Shown: piece by piece, positions 51,361 through 62,000 of the stretch
Layout of the letters: the number at the start of each line of letters is the position of its first letter
Numbering within the stretch: position 1 is the first letter of the stretch
Source: Flavobacteriales bacterium
GTDB taxonomy: Bacteria; Bacteroidota; Bacteroidia; Flavobacteriales_F; PHOS-HE28
Direction of reading: 5' to 3'
Length of the DNA stretch: 64,000 bases
NCBI GenBank assembly: GCA_016716605.1
Contig: JADJWA010000001.1
Span: 744,001-808,000 of the forward strand
The notes under the pieces: model-generated
The model's input: only the letters and a program-made list of their open reading frames with translations
What the model was told of the DNA's origin: nothing
The model's database searches: none
Made by a program: the position numbers and the translations under genes

Positions 51361-52941
51361 ATGGCCGAAGTGAAACCCGCCGAAGTATCGGCGATCCTCA
51401 AACAAGAACTCGCCGGTTTCCGAAGCGAGGCCGAACTCGAAGAGGTCGGAACGGTGCTCCAGGTCGGTGACGGCATCGCCCGCATCTACGGACTGCGCGG
51501 CGTGCAGAGCGGAGAGCTCATCGAGTTCCCCAGCGGACTGCGCGGCATCGTGCTGAACCTCGAGGAGGACAACGTGGGCGCCGTGCTCTTGGGCCCCAGC
51601 GTGGGCATCAAGGAAGGTGACACCGTGAAGCGCACCAAGCGCATCGCCAGCATCAACACCGGCGAAGGCATCGTGGGCCGCGTGGTGAACACGTTGGGCG
51701 AGCCGATCGACGGCAAGGGCCCCATCGTAGGCGAGCTCTTCGAGATGCCCATCGAGCGCCGCGCCCCTGGCGTGATCTATCGCGAGCCGGTGAAGGAGCC
51801 GCTGCAGACCGGCATCAAGGCCGTTGACGCCATGATCCCCATCGGCCGCGGCCAGCGTGAGCTCATCATTGGCGACCGCCAGACCGGCAAGAGCACGGTG
51901 GCGATTGACACCATCATCAATCAGAAGGAATTCTACGACGCCGGCAAGCCCGTGTACTGCATCTACGTGGCCATTGGACAAAAGGGCAGCACTGTGGCCG
52001 GCACCGTGAAAGTGCTCGAGGAGGCAGGTGCCATGGCCTACACCACCGTGGTGGCCGCCAACGCCAGCGACCCTGCGCCGATGCAGTTCTTCGCGCCCTT
52101 CACTGGTGCGGCCATCGGCGAGTATTTCCGCGATACCGGCCGTCCTGCGCTGATCGTGTACGATGACCTCTCAAAGCAGGCCGTGGCGTACCGCGAGGTG
52201 TCGTTGCTGTTGCGCCGACCGCCCGGCCGTGAGGCTTACCCCGGCGACGTGTTCTACCTGCACAGCCGCTTGTTGGAGCGCGCCGCCAAGGTGATCGCCG
52301 ACGACAAGGTGGCTTCCGAGATGAACGACCTGCCGGCTTCGCTGAAGGGCAAAGTGAAAGGCGGCGGCTCACTCACAGCGCTGCCCATCATCGAGACGCA
52401 GGCCGGCGACGTGTCCGCCTACATCCCCACCAACGTGATCTCCATCACCGATGGCCAGATCTTCCTCGAGAGCAACCTCTTCCTCAGCGGGGTGCGTCCG
52501 GCGATCAATGTGGGCATCAGCGTGAGCCGCGTGGGCGGCAACGCCCAGATCAAGAGCATGAAGAAGGTGGCGGGCACCCTGAAGCTCGACCAGGCGCAGT
52601 ACCGCGAGCTGGAGGCCTTCTCGAAGTTCGGCTCCGACCTCGATGCCGTCACCAAAGCGGTGCTCGACAAGGGTGCGCGCAATGTGGAGATCCTGAAGCA
52701 GGGCCAGAACAGCCCCATGCGCGTGGAGGAGCAGATCGCCATCATCTACTGCGGGACGAAGGGCCTTCTGAGCAGGATTCCCGTGAAGAACGTGAAGCAG
52801 TTCGAGGCGGAGTTCATCACCATGCTGCGCAACAAGCACAGCGATGTGCTGGCCGCGCTGAAGAAGGGCGATTACAACGATCAGATCACCGGCACGCTGG
52901 AAGCCGTTGCCAAAGACCTGGTGAAGAGCCTCGACAACTAA
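51361..52941 (+). CDS. atpA: F0F1 ATP synthase subunit alpha
   Basis: A 526-residue non-catalytic nucleotide-binding subunit. The Walker A motif GDRQTGKST is at residues 171-179, LIVYDDLSKQAVAYREVSLLLRRPPGREAYPGD is the Walker B region, and the family signature is YIPTNVISITDGQIFLES. Length is normal. Confidence 0.98.
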   Translation: MAEVKPAEVSAILKQELAGFRSEAELEEVGTVLQVGDGIARIYGLRGVQSGELIEFPSGLRGIVLNLEEDNVGAVLLGPSVGIKEGDTVKRTKRIASINTGEGIVGRVVNTLGEPIDGKGPIVGELFEMPIERRAPGVIYREPVKEPLQTGIKAVDAMIPIGRGQRELIIGDRQTGKSTVAIDTIINQKEFYDAGKPVYCIYVAIGQKGSTVAGTVKVLEEAGAMAYTTVVAANASDPAPMQFFAPFTGAAIGEYFRDTGRPALIVYDDLSKQAVAYREVSLLLRRPPGREAYPGDVFYLHSRLLERAAKVIADDKVASEMNDLPASLKGKVKGGGSLTALPIIETQAGDVSAYIPTNVISITDGQIFLESNLFLSGVRPAINVGISVSRVGGNAQIKSMKKVAGTLKLDQAQYRELEAFSKFGSDLDAVTKAVLDKGARNVEILKQGQNSPMRVEEQIAIIYCGTKGLLSRIPVKNVKQFEAEFITMLRNKHSDVLAALKKGDYNDQITGTLEAVAKDLVKSLDN

Positions 52942-53008
52942 GAGCTGAATACCATGCAGCATCGATCCTCCGGGTCGACCTGCAACCCTGAACCACCAGC
53001 ACCGCACC

Positions 53009-53887
53009 ATGCCCAGCCTGAAGGAGGTACGCAGCCGGATCGTCTCGGTGAACAGCACCAAGCAGATCACCGCCGCCATGAAGATGGTGAGCGCGGCCAA
53101 GCTGCGCCGCGCGCAGGATGCGATCGTGCGCATGCGTCCTTACGCCGAGAAGCTGCAGACCATCCTGGGCAATGTGAGCGCGAGCCTCGACAGCAGTGAA
53201 GGGAAGTACAGCGCGCAGCGCGAGGTGAAGAAGGTGCTGCTCGTGCCCATCGTGAGCAATCGCGGCTTGGCCGGAGCATTCAATACGCAGGTGTTCCGCC
53301 TTGTGCGCACGGCCCTGAACAGCGCGCAAGCCAATGGCCAGCAAGCGCATGTGCTCCCTATCGGCAAGAAGGCCATGGACCTCTACCGCCGCAGCGGCAT
53401 GCTGGACAACAGCTTGCCCACCGACCTCGCCACCTTGTTCGATGGCCTCAGCTTCGACAAGGCAGCGCCGGTGGCTGAATTGCTCATGAAGCAGTTCGCT
53501 GACGGGAGCTACGATCGCGTGGTGCTATTCTACAACAAGTTCAAGAACGCGGCGGTGCAGATCACCACGGAGGAGCAGTTCCTCCCGATCGCACCTGCTG
53601 CCAAGAATGCTGAAGGCGGCTCGAAGTCCGATCATATCATGGAGCCGGACCGCACCACCATCGTGGAGGAGATCATCCCCAAGAGCCTGAAGATCCAGCT
53701 CTACAAGGCGCTGCTCGACAGCCATGCCGCCGAGCATGGCGCCCGCATGACCGCCATGCACAAGGCCACCGACAACGCCGACAGCTTGCTGAAGGGCCTG
53801 AAGCTCACCTACAACAAAGCGCGCCAAGCCAGCATCACCAACGAGATCCTTGAGATCGTGGGCGGCGCGGAGGCGCTTAAGGGATAG
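53009..53887 (+). CDS. atpG: F0F1 ATP synthase subunit gamma
   Basis: A 292-residue central shaft. The N-terminus MPSLKEVRSRIVSVNSTKQITAAMKMVSAAKLRRAQ and the C-terminal helix ADSLLKGLKLTYNKARQASITNEILEIVGGAEAL are diagnostic. It is the last subunit gene here; atpD and atpC do not follow, in line with the split ATP synthase loci known in Bacteroidota. Confidence 0.97.
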   Translation: MPSLKEVRSRIVSVNSTKQITAAMKMVSAAKLRRAQDAIVRMRPYAEKLQTILGNVSASLDSSEGKYSAQREVKKVLLVPIVSNRGLAGAFNTQVFRLVRTALNSAQANGQQAHVLPIGKKAMDLYRRSGMLDNSLPTDLATLFDGLSFDKAAPVAELLMKQFADGSYDRVVLFYNKFKNAAVQITTEEQFLPIAPAAKNAEGGSKSDHIMEPDRTTIVEEIIPKSLKIQLYKALLDSHAAEHGARMTAMHKATDNADSLLKGLKLTYNKARQASITNEILEIVGGAEALKG

Positions 53888-53925
53888 GCGGAGCTCCAGC
53901 TTCCTGTGTTCCAGTCCGGATAACC

Positions 53926-53950
53926 GACCGGCCCATATCGGGCCCGGGTC
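53926..53950 (+). terminator. Bulged hairpin after atpG
   Basis: GGCCC/GGGCC (53930-53934, 53940-53944) around ATATC, extended by GACC/GGTC with a 2-base bulge. It lies 39 bases after the atpG stop, without a T-run. Confidence 0.4.
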
Positions 53951-53968
53951 ATCTTCATGCTTATCGAT

Positions 53969-53976
53969 TAGGTTTG
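53969..53976 (+). promoter_or_regulatory. Putative -7 box TAGGTTTG (canonical TAnnTTTG)
   Basis: The only exact match to the classical Bacteroidota box that I found before a gene, 61 bases upstream of the T9SS cargo gene. It marks a new transcription unit after the ATP synthase operon. Confidence 0.5.
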
Positions 53977-54037
53977 TTCTGGCACCACTCATCGCAGCGG
54001 CGGCACTGGCCAATCCATCAATCCTAATCAACACACC

Positions 54038-54982
54038 ATGAAGCACACGCTACTCAGTCGGAGCATTGCCCATTTGCTGGTGCTGACCCTGTTGTCCGTG
54101 AATGGCTTTCAGGCGCGCGCCCAAGCGCTGGAGATCAACACCGGTGCACCGAACACGCCTTTGTACGCCGTGGGGCCCATCTACTTGTCGTCCACGCTCT
54201 TCTACCGCTACAGCCGCTTCGCGTACCTCTACACGCAAGCGGAACTGGCGGCAGCGGGCATCGTCCCCGGCACCATTATCCTGAGCACCGGCTGGATGAA
54301 GAGCACAGCCAGCACAGCAGCAGGACCCGCTGTGTTCAACATCTACATGAAGAACTCGGGCACGGCTTCGTACTCGAACGCTACGGAGACCTGGGCGAAT
54401 CTGAGCGCGGGCGCAGTGCTGGTGTACACCAATGCCGCGCAGTCGATCCCTGCTACAGCCGAACCGGACTACATCGACTTCATGCTCAACTCTCCCTTCA
54501 CCTACACCGGCGGCTCATTGGAGATCCTCACGGAGTGGGACATCTCAGCGGCACCCGCGCCTATCGCCACTGGCGCCTTCGAGTGGGTGAACACCACGGT
54601 GGTTGATCGGATTTACGCGAGCGGGAATACCAGCTTTCCCGCCTCCTTGTCCAGCACATTCAACAATGTCAGCATGGATGATCGGCGGCCCGTGATCCAA
54701 CTCATGGTGGAGCTGCCTACCGGAATACACGAAGAGTTGGATGCTCAAGTGAGCCTGTGGCCGAACCCTGCTGACGGCATCATCAACATCAGCAACGATA
54801 GCGGTGCGTCCGTGGAGCGCATCGAGATCATCGATGCACGCGGCGGAATGACCCAGTCGGAGAGCCCGAACAGCGTTGCCACGAATCTTCAGCTCGATGT
54901 GAGCAAGCTGGCAGCGGGCCCGTATCTGGTCAGCATGAATACCAGTGCTGGACGCGTGGTGAAGCGCGTCACGCTGAGATAG
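54038..54982 (+). CDS. Secreted protein with T9SS type A sorting domain
   Basis: A 314-residue exported protein (leader SIAHLLVLTLLSVNGFQARAQ). Residues ~35-235 are a strand-rich domain of unknown function (YLSSTLFYRYSRFAYLYTQAEL). The last ~80 residues form a type A sorting signal: VSLWPNPADGIINIS, IEIIDARGGM, LAAGPYLVSMNTSAGRVVKRVTLR. It should be exported by T9SS and attached to the surface or released. It lies directly before porP/sprF. Confidence 0.85.
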   Translation: MKHTLLSRSIAHLLVLTLLSVNGFQARAQALEINTGAPNTPLYAVGPIYLSSTLFYRYSRFAYLYTQAELAAAGIVPGTIILSTGWMKSTASTAAGPAVFNIYMKNSGTASYSNATETWANLSAGAVLVYTNAAQSIPATAEPDYIDFMLNSPFTYTGGSLEILTEWDISAAPAPIATGAFEWVNTTVVDRIYASGNTSFPASLSSTFNNVSMDDRRPVIQLMVELPTGIHEELDAQVSLWPNPADGIINISNDSGASVERIEIIDARGGMTQSESPNSVATNLQLDVSKLAAGPYLVSMNTSAGRVVKRVTLR

Positions 54983-55027
54983 ACTGGAGCACCGTGCACA
55001 TCACGCCATCCGGACCCCTGGCCTGGA

Positions 55028-56014
55028 TCAGAACGCGCTGCTCGTCAATCGCCGCTCGCGCCCCGCATGCGTGCCATAATAGATGATCGAGAACTCAAAG
55101 GCCCCGTTGCTGCGGGAATACGAACGCAACGGCGATGTGTTCACGTCGTAGCTGAAGCGGTAGGCGCTGTTCTTGTGCTTCAGCCCCACATGCGCCACGA
55201 TGGCATCCCTGACGCGATAAGACGCACCGCAGATCGCGCTGTACACAGAGCCGCCGATGGCGAACTCGCCCATCATGCCCGCATGGATCTGCTGGTCGTT
55301 GCCTTGGCGCATGTACAGGCCTTGCGGGATCAGGATCAGCCCCTCTGAGAGCATCACGCGCACGCCACCGTTGGCCGAATAACGGATCGGCATCTTGCTC
55401 TTGGCCGTGCGGTAGATCGATTCGTCGGGCATGGTAACGTGGAAGAGCGCCGCGTTCACGAATGGGTTGATGCTCCTGCGCGGATTGGTCGAGCGATAAG
55501 CCAGGCCAACGGAGACATCGGGCATCAGTCGCGCGCCGCGCTGGGTGATCTCGCCGGTTGGAAGGTCGGAATTGAAGTAACCGTTGCTGTACTGCGAGTC
55601 CCAGAGCAGATTCTGGTCATTCACCTTCTTGTACAGCAGACCGAGATGAACGCCTGTCGAAAGGGTGTGGTGCGCCTTGGGATCCGATACGTTATAGGCT
55701 CCTGAGAGCCCGAACTGGAAGTTGTTCATGATCCCCGCCATGTTGTAGTTGCTCAACGACATCCCCACGCCGAAGCGCCGCTGGAAGGAGAGGTCGTACC
55801 CGAAGGCCGTGGTGAGGAAGTTGCTCGCCAGGCTGTTCCACTGGCTGCGCACGTTGCACGCCATGCGGAACTCCGCGTTCTCGTACATGCCCGTCAGCGC
55901 CGGGTTCAGCATCACCGGCGCCGCATCATACTGCGACAGCTGGCCATCCTGGGCGCGCAGAAGGCCAACGCCGCAAAGCGCGAGGGCCGACAATAGGTTC
56001 TTCATCGTTCTCAT
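55028..56014 (-). CDS. PorP/SprF-family type IX secretion membrane protein
   Basis: A 328-residue outer-membrane barrel. After the signal peptide (MKNLLSALALCGVGLLRAQ) comes the family hallmark QLSQYDAAPVMLNPALTGMYENAEFRMACNVRSQW. Alternating barrel strands follow (HTLSTGVHLGLLYKKVNDQN, INPFVNAALFHVTMPDESIY). SprF-type proteins are dedicated partners for secretion of a neighbouring large surface protein. That neighbour here is the giant CHU_C protein ending 18 bp upstream on the same strand. Confidence 0.92.
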   Translation of the reverse strand: MRTMKNLLSALALCGVGLLRAQDGQLSQYDAAPVMLNPALTGMYENAEFRMACNVRSQWNSLASNFLTTAFGYDLSFQRRFGVGMSLSNYNMAGIMNNFQFGLSGAYNVSDPKAHHTLSTGVHLGLLYKKVNDQNLLWDSQYSNGYFNSDLPTGEITQRGARLMPDVSVGLAYRSTNPRRSINPFVNAALFHVTMPDESIYRTAKSKMPIRYSANGGVRVMLSEGLILIPQGLYMRQGNDQQIHAGMMGEFAIGGSVYSAICGASYRVRDAIVAHVGLKHKNSAYRFSYDVNTSPLRSYSRSNGAFEFSIIYYGTHAGRERRLTSSAF

Positions 56015-56031
56015 GGTTGCTCAGGATTGCG

Positions 56032-59000
56032 CTATCGGATCAAGGTGACTTTGCCGGAACGGTCGTGCTCAAGGCCATCGACCGAGGTGGCGACCACGGT
56101 GTACACGTACACGCCGTTGATCTCAGGTTTGCCGTTGTAGGTCCCGTCCCAGCCGAAGGCGGGGTCCGTGGTCTCGAAGATCAATTCACCCCAGCCGTTG
56201 TAGATCCTCAGTTCCATGGTGAGGAATGGCCCGCCGCGCACATAGAACACGTCGTTCACGCCATCACCGTTCGGGCTGAAGGCATTCGGGAGCTTTGGCG
56301 GAAGGATGTCCTTCTCCTCGATGACGATGAGCAAGGAATCCTGGTCCGTGCAGCCCGCCGCGTTGGTCACCGTTTGAACGATGACGTACTGCCCGGCCTG
56401 CGCATACTCATGCGCAGGCTCTGCGATGATCGCGCCGGATCCATCCCCGAAGCTGTAGTGCCAATTGGTGGCGCCAACGGAGCTGTCCGCGAACGCGATC
56501 GGCGTGTCCGTGAAGAGATCACCACCGATGCTGAAGCCCGCGATCGGTGCATCCAGGATATCGAAGACCTGCGTGGCGGTGTGGCTGCAGCCATTCTGCG
56601 CGAACACGGTCAGCGTTGCGCTGAACTGGGCGGCCGTGGCGAACGAGGTGCTGGTCTGCGGACCCGTTGCCGTAGCCCCATTGCCGAAGGTCCAGGTCCA
56701 GCCGATGATGGGCGAACCCGTGGTCGTGCTGGTGCTGGTGAATTCGGTCTGCGATCCCACGCACGCGTTGCTGACGCTGAACGATGCCTGCAAGGGATTC
56801 ACGAACGAGATGAAGAGCGTGTCGCTCGCCGCGGCGCAGAAACCGTTGCCCGTGGTGGTCAGGATCATGCGAACAGTGCCGTTCTGCTCGTCCGTTGGTC
56901 CGGGCTGGTAACTGGCATTCGCAGCCGTGTTGCTGGGCACGAACACACCCGATCCGTTCGAGGTCCACAGCACACCGCCAGCACCTGTGAAGGAGCCGCC
57001 AAGGTCAATCGCGCTGCTCGCATCGCACACGTTGATGTCGGCACCCGCGTTCACAGTGGGAGGTGCTTGCAGGTGCACCACCATCGTATCGGTATGCGCA
57101 GGGCATCCCATGTTCCCTGTGGTGGACAGCACGAACTCGAGCTGCTGGAACACCAGGTCGGTCTGGCTGGGTACATAGGTGGCGGACAGCGCCGTTGGAC
57201 TCGGCAGGAAGGTTCCCGTTCCTGTGGTGCTCCACACCCCGCCGCTCACACCCGTCACTGATCCTGCCATCTGCCAGAAGTTACCGTCAGCGCAGAGGCT
57301 GATGTCGCTACCGGCGTTCGCGATGCGCGTCGGACCGATGTCGATGTAGAGCGAATCGCTGTGATTGCCGCAGGTGCCGGTTCCGAAGCCAGTGAGGATC
57401 AAGTGCACCCCTCCCGCGATGCTGTCATTGGCAGTTGGCGCGTACACCGCGTTGACCACATCGGCCGCTGGACTGAAACTGCCCGTGCCCGTGGTGAACC
57501 ACTGCACGCTACCCGCATTCTGTTCCACCCCATTGAGTTGAACATCCTCCAGGCCGCTGCAGAGCAGCACATCCGCCCCGGCGTTCACCACCGGTGGCAC
57601 ATGGTAGCTCACCACCAGCGTATCGCGGCCAGCGGCACAGCCTTGATTGTTGGTGGTACTCAGGATCAATGACACGTTGCCGATCACGAAGTCCGCCGCA
57701 CCGGGCACATAGGTGGCATCCAGCGCTGTGGCGCTGGGCAGGAAGGAGCCCGTGCCCGTGGTGCTCCACTGGCCTGTTGCCGTGCCCGCGACTGAGCCGT
57801 TCAGCACGATGTTCGGCTCGGTGCTGCACACGATCACATCGGCGCCCGCAGTGGCAGCCAAACCACCTCCGAAGCTGATCACGAGCGCATCGGAAGCGGC
57901 GCTGCACGGCGCAACACCGGCGGTGGTCACCGTGAGCGCAACCATGCCGACCGCGCTGTCTGCCGCGCTCGGGTAGTAGAGCGTGGCCAGGGCATTCGCG
58001 TCCAGGAAGGTTCCGCTGCCCGATGTGCTCCAGGTTCCGCCAGGCGCGTTCACCGCGTTGGCCACCACCTGGACCGGAGCGGCGCTGCAAGCCACGATAT
58101 CACTGCCCGCATTGATGCTCGGCAAGGCTTGCACGCTCAAGGTCATCACATCACTGGCCACGGCGCAGGTGCCGTTGGTAATGGTGGTGAGTGTGAGCTG
58201 GACCCCGCCATTGGCGATGTCCGCCGCGCTCAGGGTGTAAGTGGCATTCAGGTCGGTGCTGTTGCTGAGGAATCCCGAACCATTGGTGCTCCACACGCCG
58301 CCTTGGGCACCGCCGCTGAAGTTGCCGGCGAGCTGCGCGATCGGCGCATTGGCGCAGAGGCTCTGATCGGCACCCGCATAAGCGAAGCTGCTGTTGCCGA
58401 AGGTGAGCACCATCTGGTCCTGCACCGGCGGACAGGTGCCCGTGTTGGTGCTGATGAACGTGAGCACAACGCTGCCATTCGCAATGTCAGACGGGGTGAA
58501 ATGGTACTGCGCATTGAGCACATCGGCGCTCGGCAAGAAAGAGCCTGTGCCCGTGGCGGACCATGTGCCCGATGGAGAACCGTTGATGATCTGGCCTTGC
58601 AGCTGTGCGTACGTGCTGGTGACGCATACGCTCTGGTCGGGACCCGCATTGGCAGCGAGGCCATTGGTGAGGTAGATCGTCATCTGATCGCTCACGGCGT
58701 TGCAATTGCCATTGTTCAATGAGCTCAGCGTGAAGGTGATCTGACCATTGGCCACATCGGCCTGGCTGGCGGTGTACGTGGCGCTCAGTGATCCAGCGCT
58801 CGCTATGGTGCCCGTGCCATTGGTGGTCCATTGGCCCAGTTCGGTGATGCCGCTGATCGCCCCGTCCAAATCGAACTGCGTCACCTGATTGCAGTAGGTC
58901 TGGTCCGGACCCGCGTTCACGAAGGGCGCAGGAGTGAGCGTAAGCTGCATCACATCAGTGGCGTTGTTGCAGCTGTTCAGCGCACTCATCGTGAGGGTCA

Positions 59001-62000
59001 AGGTGCCAATGGCCGTGTCAATCGCACTCGGGATGTAGGTGGGCGTGAGCACCCCGTCGTTCGGGAAGAAGGCACCCGTGCCGGAGCTGGTCCACTGGAT
59101 CTGCGTGGCATCCCCCACGAGCGAGCCATTCAGTGCAACCGTGGCGTTGTTGGCGCAGAAGCTCAGGTCGGCACCTGCGTTCACCGTGCCGAAAGGCAGG
59201 ATGTCGATATGCACGCTATCCGACGCTGCAGGGCACACCCCTGTGTTAGTGGCCGTTAGCACCAGGTCCACGCCGCTGGCCAGCGAATCCAATGTGCTCG
59301 CATTGTAGATGTTGGCGAGTCCCGTGCTCGCGTTCTGGAAGCTGCCCGTGCCGAGCGTGCTCCAAGCACCGGTCGAAGAGGCGCCGCTTACAGCACCATT
59401 CACCAGGATGCTCAGGTCGCTCACGCAGGTCACCTGATCCGTTCCGGCATCCACTGCCGACTCTGGTGTGATGGTAAGCACCATCTGATCGGAAGCATTG
59501 TCGCAGCTGTTCACGCTCCAGGTGAAGGTGACCGTGCCGTTCACGGCATCGCTCGGCGCAATGGCGTACACCGCGTTCGGCGCATCCGCGCTCGGCGAGA
59601 AGATGCCCGCGCCCGTGGTGGTCCATGTGCCTTGCGTGGCGTTGCCGGTGATCGTGCCGTTCAGGCTGACGGCGTTCTGCGAAGCGCAGATGGTCTGGTC
59701 CGCACCGGCGCTCGCGATCGCGTTCGGCAGGATGGTGAGGGTGAGCATATCGCTCACGCTCGCGCAAAGACCGTTGTTAGTGGAGGTTAGCGTGAGGTCC
59801 ACGCTGCCGTTCAGTGAATCGAGGCTGCTGGCGATGTAGGTCGCATTGAGCACGTTCGCGCCCGGCGAGAAGATACCCGAGCCTGATGTGCTCCATTGAC
59901 CCGTGCTCGCGCCGCCGCTGACCGTACCGCCCAACGGCACTTGCAGATCGCTCGAGCAAGCCGTGATGTCCGCACCAGCGTTCACCGCAGGCGCAGGAGT
60001 CACAGTGATCGTCAACTGATCATTCACCGCGAGGCAGTTGCCATTGCCCGTGCTGGTCAAAGTGAGCGACACGCTTCCTTGCTGCAATTCAAAAGGTGTC
60101 AGCGTGTACTGCGAGATCAGCGTGTTGGCGTCCGGCGCAAACGAGCCCAGACCACCGCTCCAAGTGCCACCCGTCGCCACGGCCATCGAACCGGCCAGGT
60201 TCACCACCGGGTTGTTCGCGCAGACGTTGAGGTCCGCGCCGGCATCCGCGACTGGTGCGGGCGTGAAGGCGATGAGCACCTGATCGCTCACCGCGAAGCA
60301 GTTGCCATTGCCTGTGCTAGTCAAGGTCAGGGCCACACTGCCCGATGCCACTTCAGCAGCGGTGGGTGTGTAAACCGGTGCGAACACGTTGCTCGCTGGC
60401 GAATACGTGCCGTTGCCACCGGACCAAGCGCCCCCATTGGCGTTGGTCACATTGCCATTCAATTGCACGGCGCTGTTGTTGGAGCAAACTGCCTGGTCAG
60501 ACCCGGCGTCCACGATCGGGGCCCCGGTGAAACTGACCACCATCTGATCGCTCATGGCGCTGCAGATCGTAGTGCCCGTGCTGGTGAGCGTGAAGGTGAT
60601 CGAGCCCGCAGCAATCTCAGCCGCGGTCGGGATGTACTCCGTGGCTGTGGCTGACGCACCCGACACATAGACGCCCATGCCGCCGCTCCAGATCGCGCCC
60701 GGGGCATTGCCCACGAAGCCATTCAGCTGCAGGTTCGTGTTATTCGCGCAAATCGCCTGGTCAGGGCCGGCGTTCACCACCGGCACCGGATCAATGGTGA
60801 TCACCATCGCATCCTGCACGGCGATGCAGTTGCCGGTGCCGGTGGTCGTGAGCACCAAGGACACTTGGCCCGCGGCGATCTCGCTTAGGCTCGGCGCATA
60901 CGTCGCGCTCAGTGCGGCGCTGCTCGGCGTGAAAGCGCCGTTGCCACCGCTCCACACGCCACCGCTGGCCACCGTCACCGCTCCATCCAGCTGCACTTGC
61001 GGCGCGTTGGCGCAGACGTGCGCATCGGCACCGGCATTCGCGGTTGGTGCAGGCGTGAAGAAAACCTGAACCGAATCATGCACGGCGCTGCATCCGCCAT
61101 TGCCCGTGGAGGTGAGGAACAACCAGAGATTGCCCGCATTGATCTCGGCTGCGCTCGGCGCGTAAACCCCGTTCAATGCGTTCGCGCCCGGCGCGAAAGT
61201 GCCGGCACCGCCGCTCCATGCGCCGCCGGTGGCCCCTGTAACGCTGCCTGCGAGCTGCACAGAAGCGTTGTTGGCGCAGAGTGTTTGAGGATTGCCTGCT
61301 TCCACAGTGGGAGCCGGCGTGTAGGTGATGGTCACCTGGCTCGAGACCGCCGTGCAGAGGCCATTCCCCGTGCTGGTCAAAGTCACCGTTGCGATTCCAT
61401 TGGCGATCTCAGCCGCCGTGGGTGTGTAGATCGCGTTCAGCGTGCTCGCATTCGGGCTAAATGAACCCGCGCCGCTCCATGTGCCACCAGCGGCATTCAG
61501 CACCGATCCGTTCAGCTGCGCGGCGGCGTTGTTCGCGCAAGCCTGCAGCGCAGCACCTGCGCTCACGATCGGCGCAGGAGCGATGTTGATCACCACTTGG
61601 TCGCTCACCGCGTTGCACGAACCATTGCCCACCGTGGTGAGCGTGAGCGTGGCGCTTCCCGCTGCGATCTCCGCGGCGCTCGGTGCATAGGTCGCGATCA
61701 AGGTACCGTTGTTCGGGCTGAAGCCGCCGGTTCCTCCGGTCCAGAGCCCTCCGGTCGCAACCGTGACCCCACCATTCAGTTGGACGGTGGCATTGTTCGC
61801 GCAGCTGAACAGGTCCACGCCTGCATCAGCAGTAGGTGATGGCGTGAAGGCGTAAGTCACTTGGCTGCTCACGGCGGTGCAGCCGTTGTTGCCGGTGGTG
61901 GTCAGCGTCAAGGTCACGCTGCCTGCGGCGAGCTCGCCAACCGAAGGCGTGTACACCGCATTCAGTGCATTGGCATTGGGGTTGAAGGTGCCCTGCGCAC

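Noticed and set aside
50887..51981. 364-residue minus-strand frame opposite atpH/atpA
   Set aside because: Same reason: fully antisense to recognised genes and without motifs.
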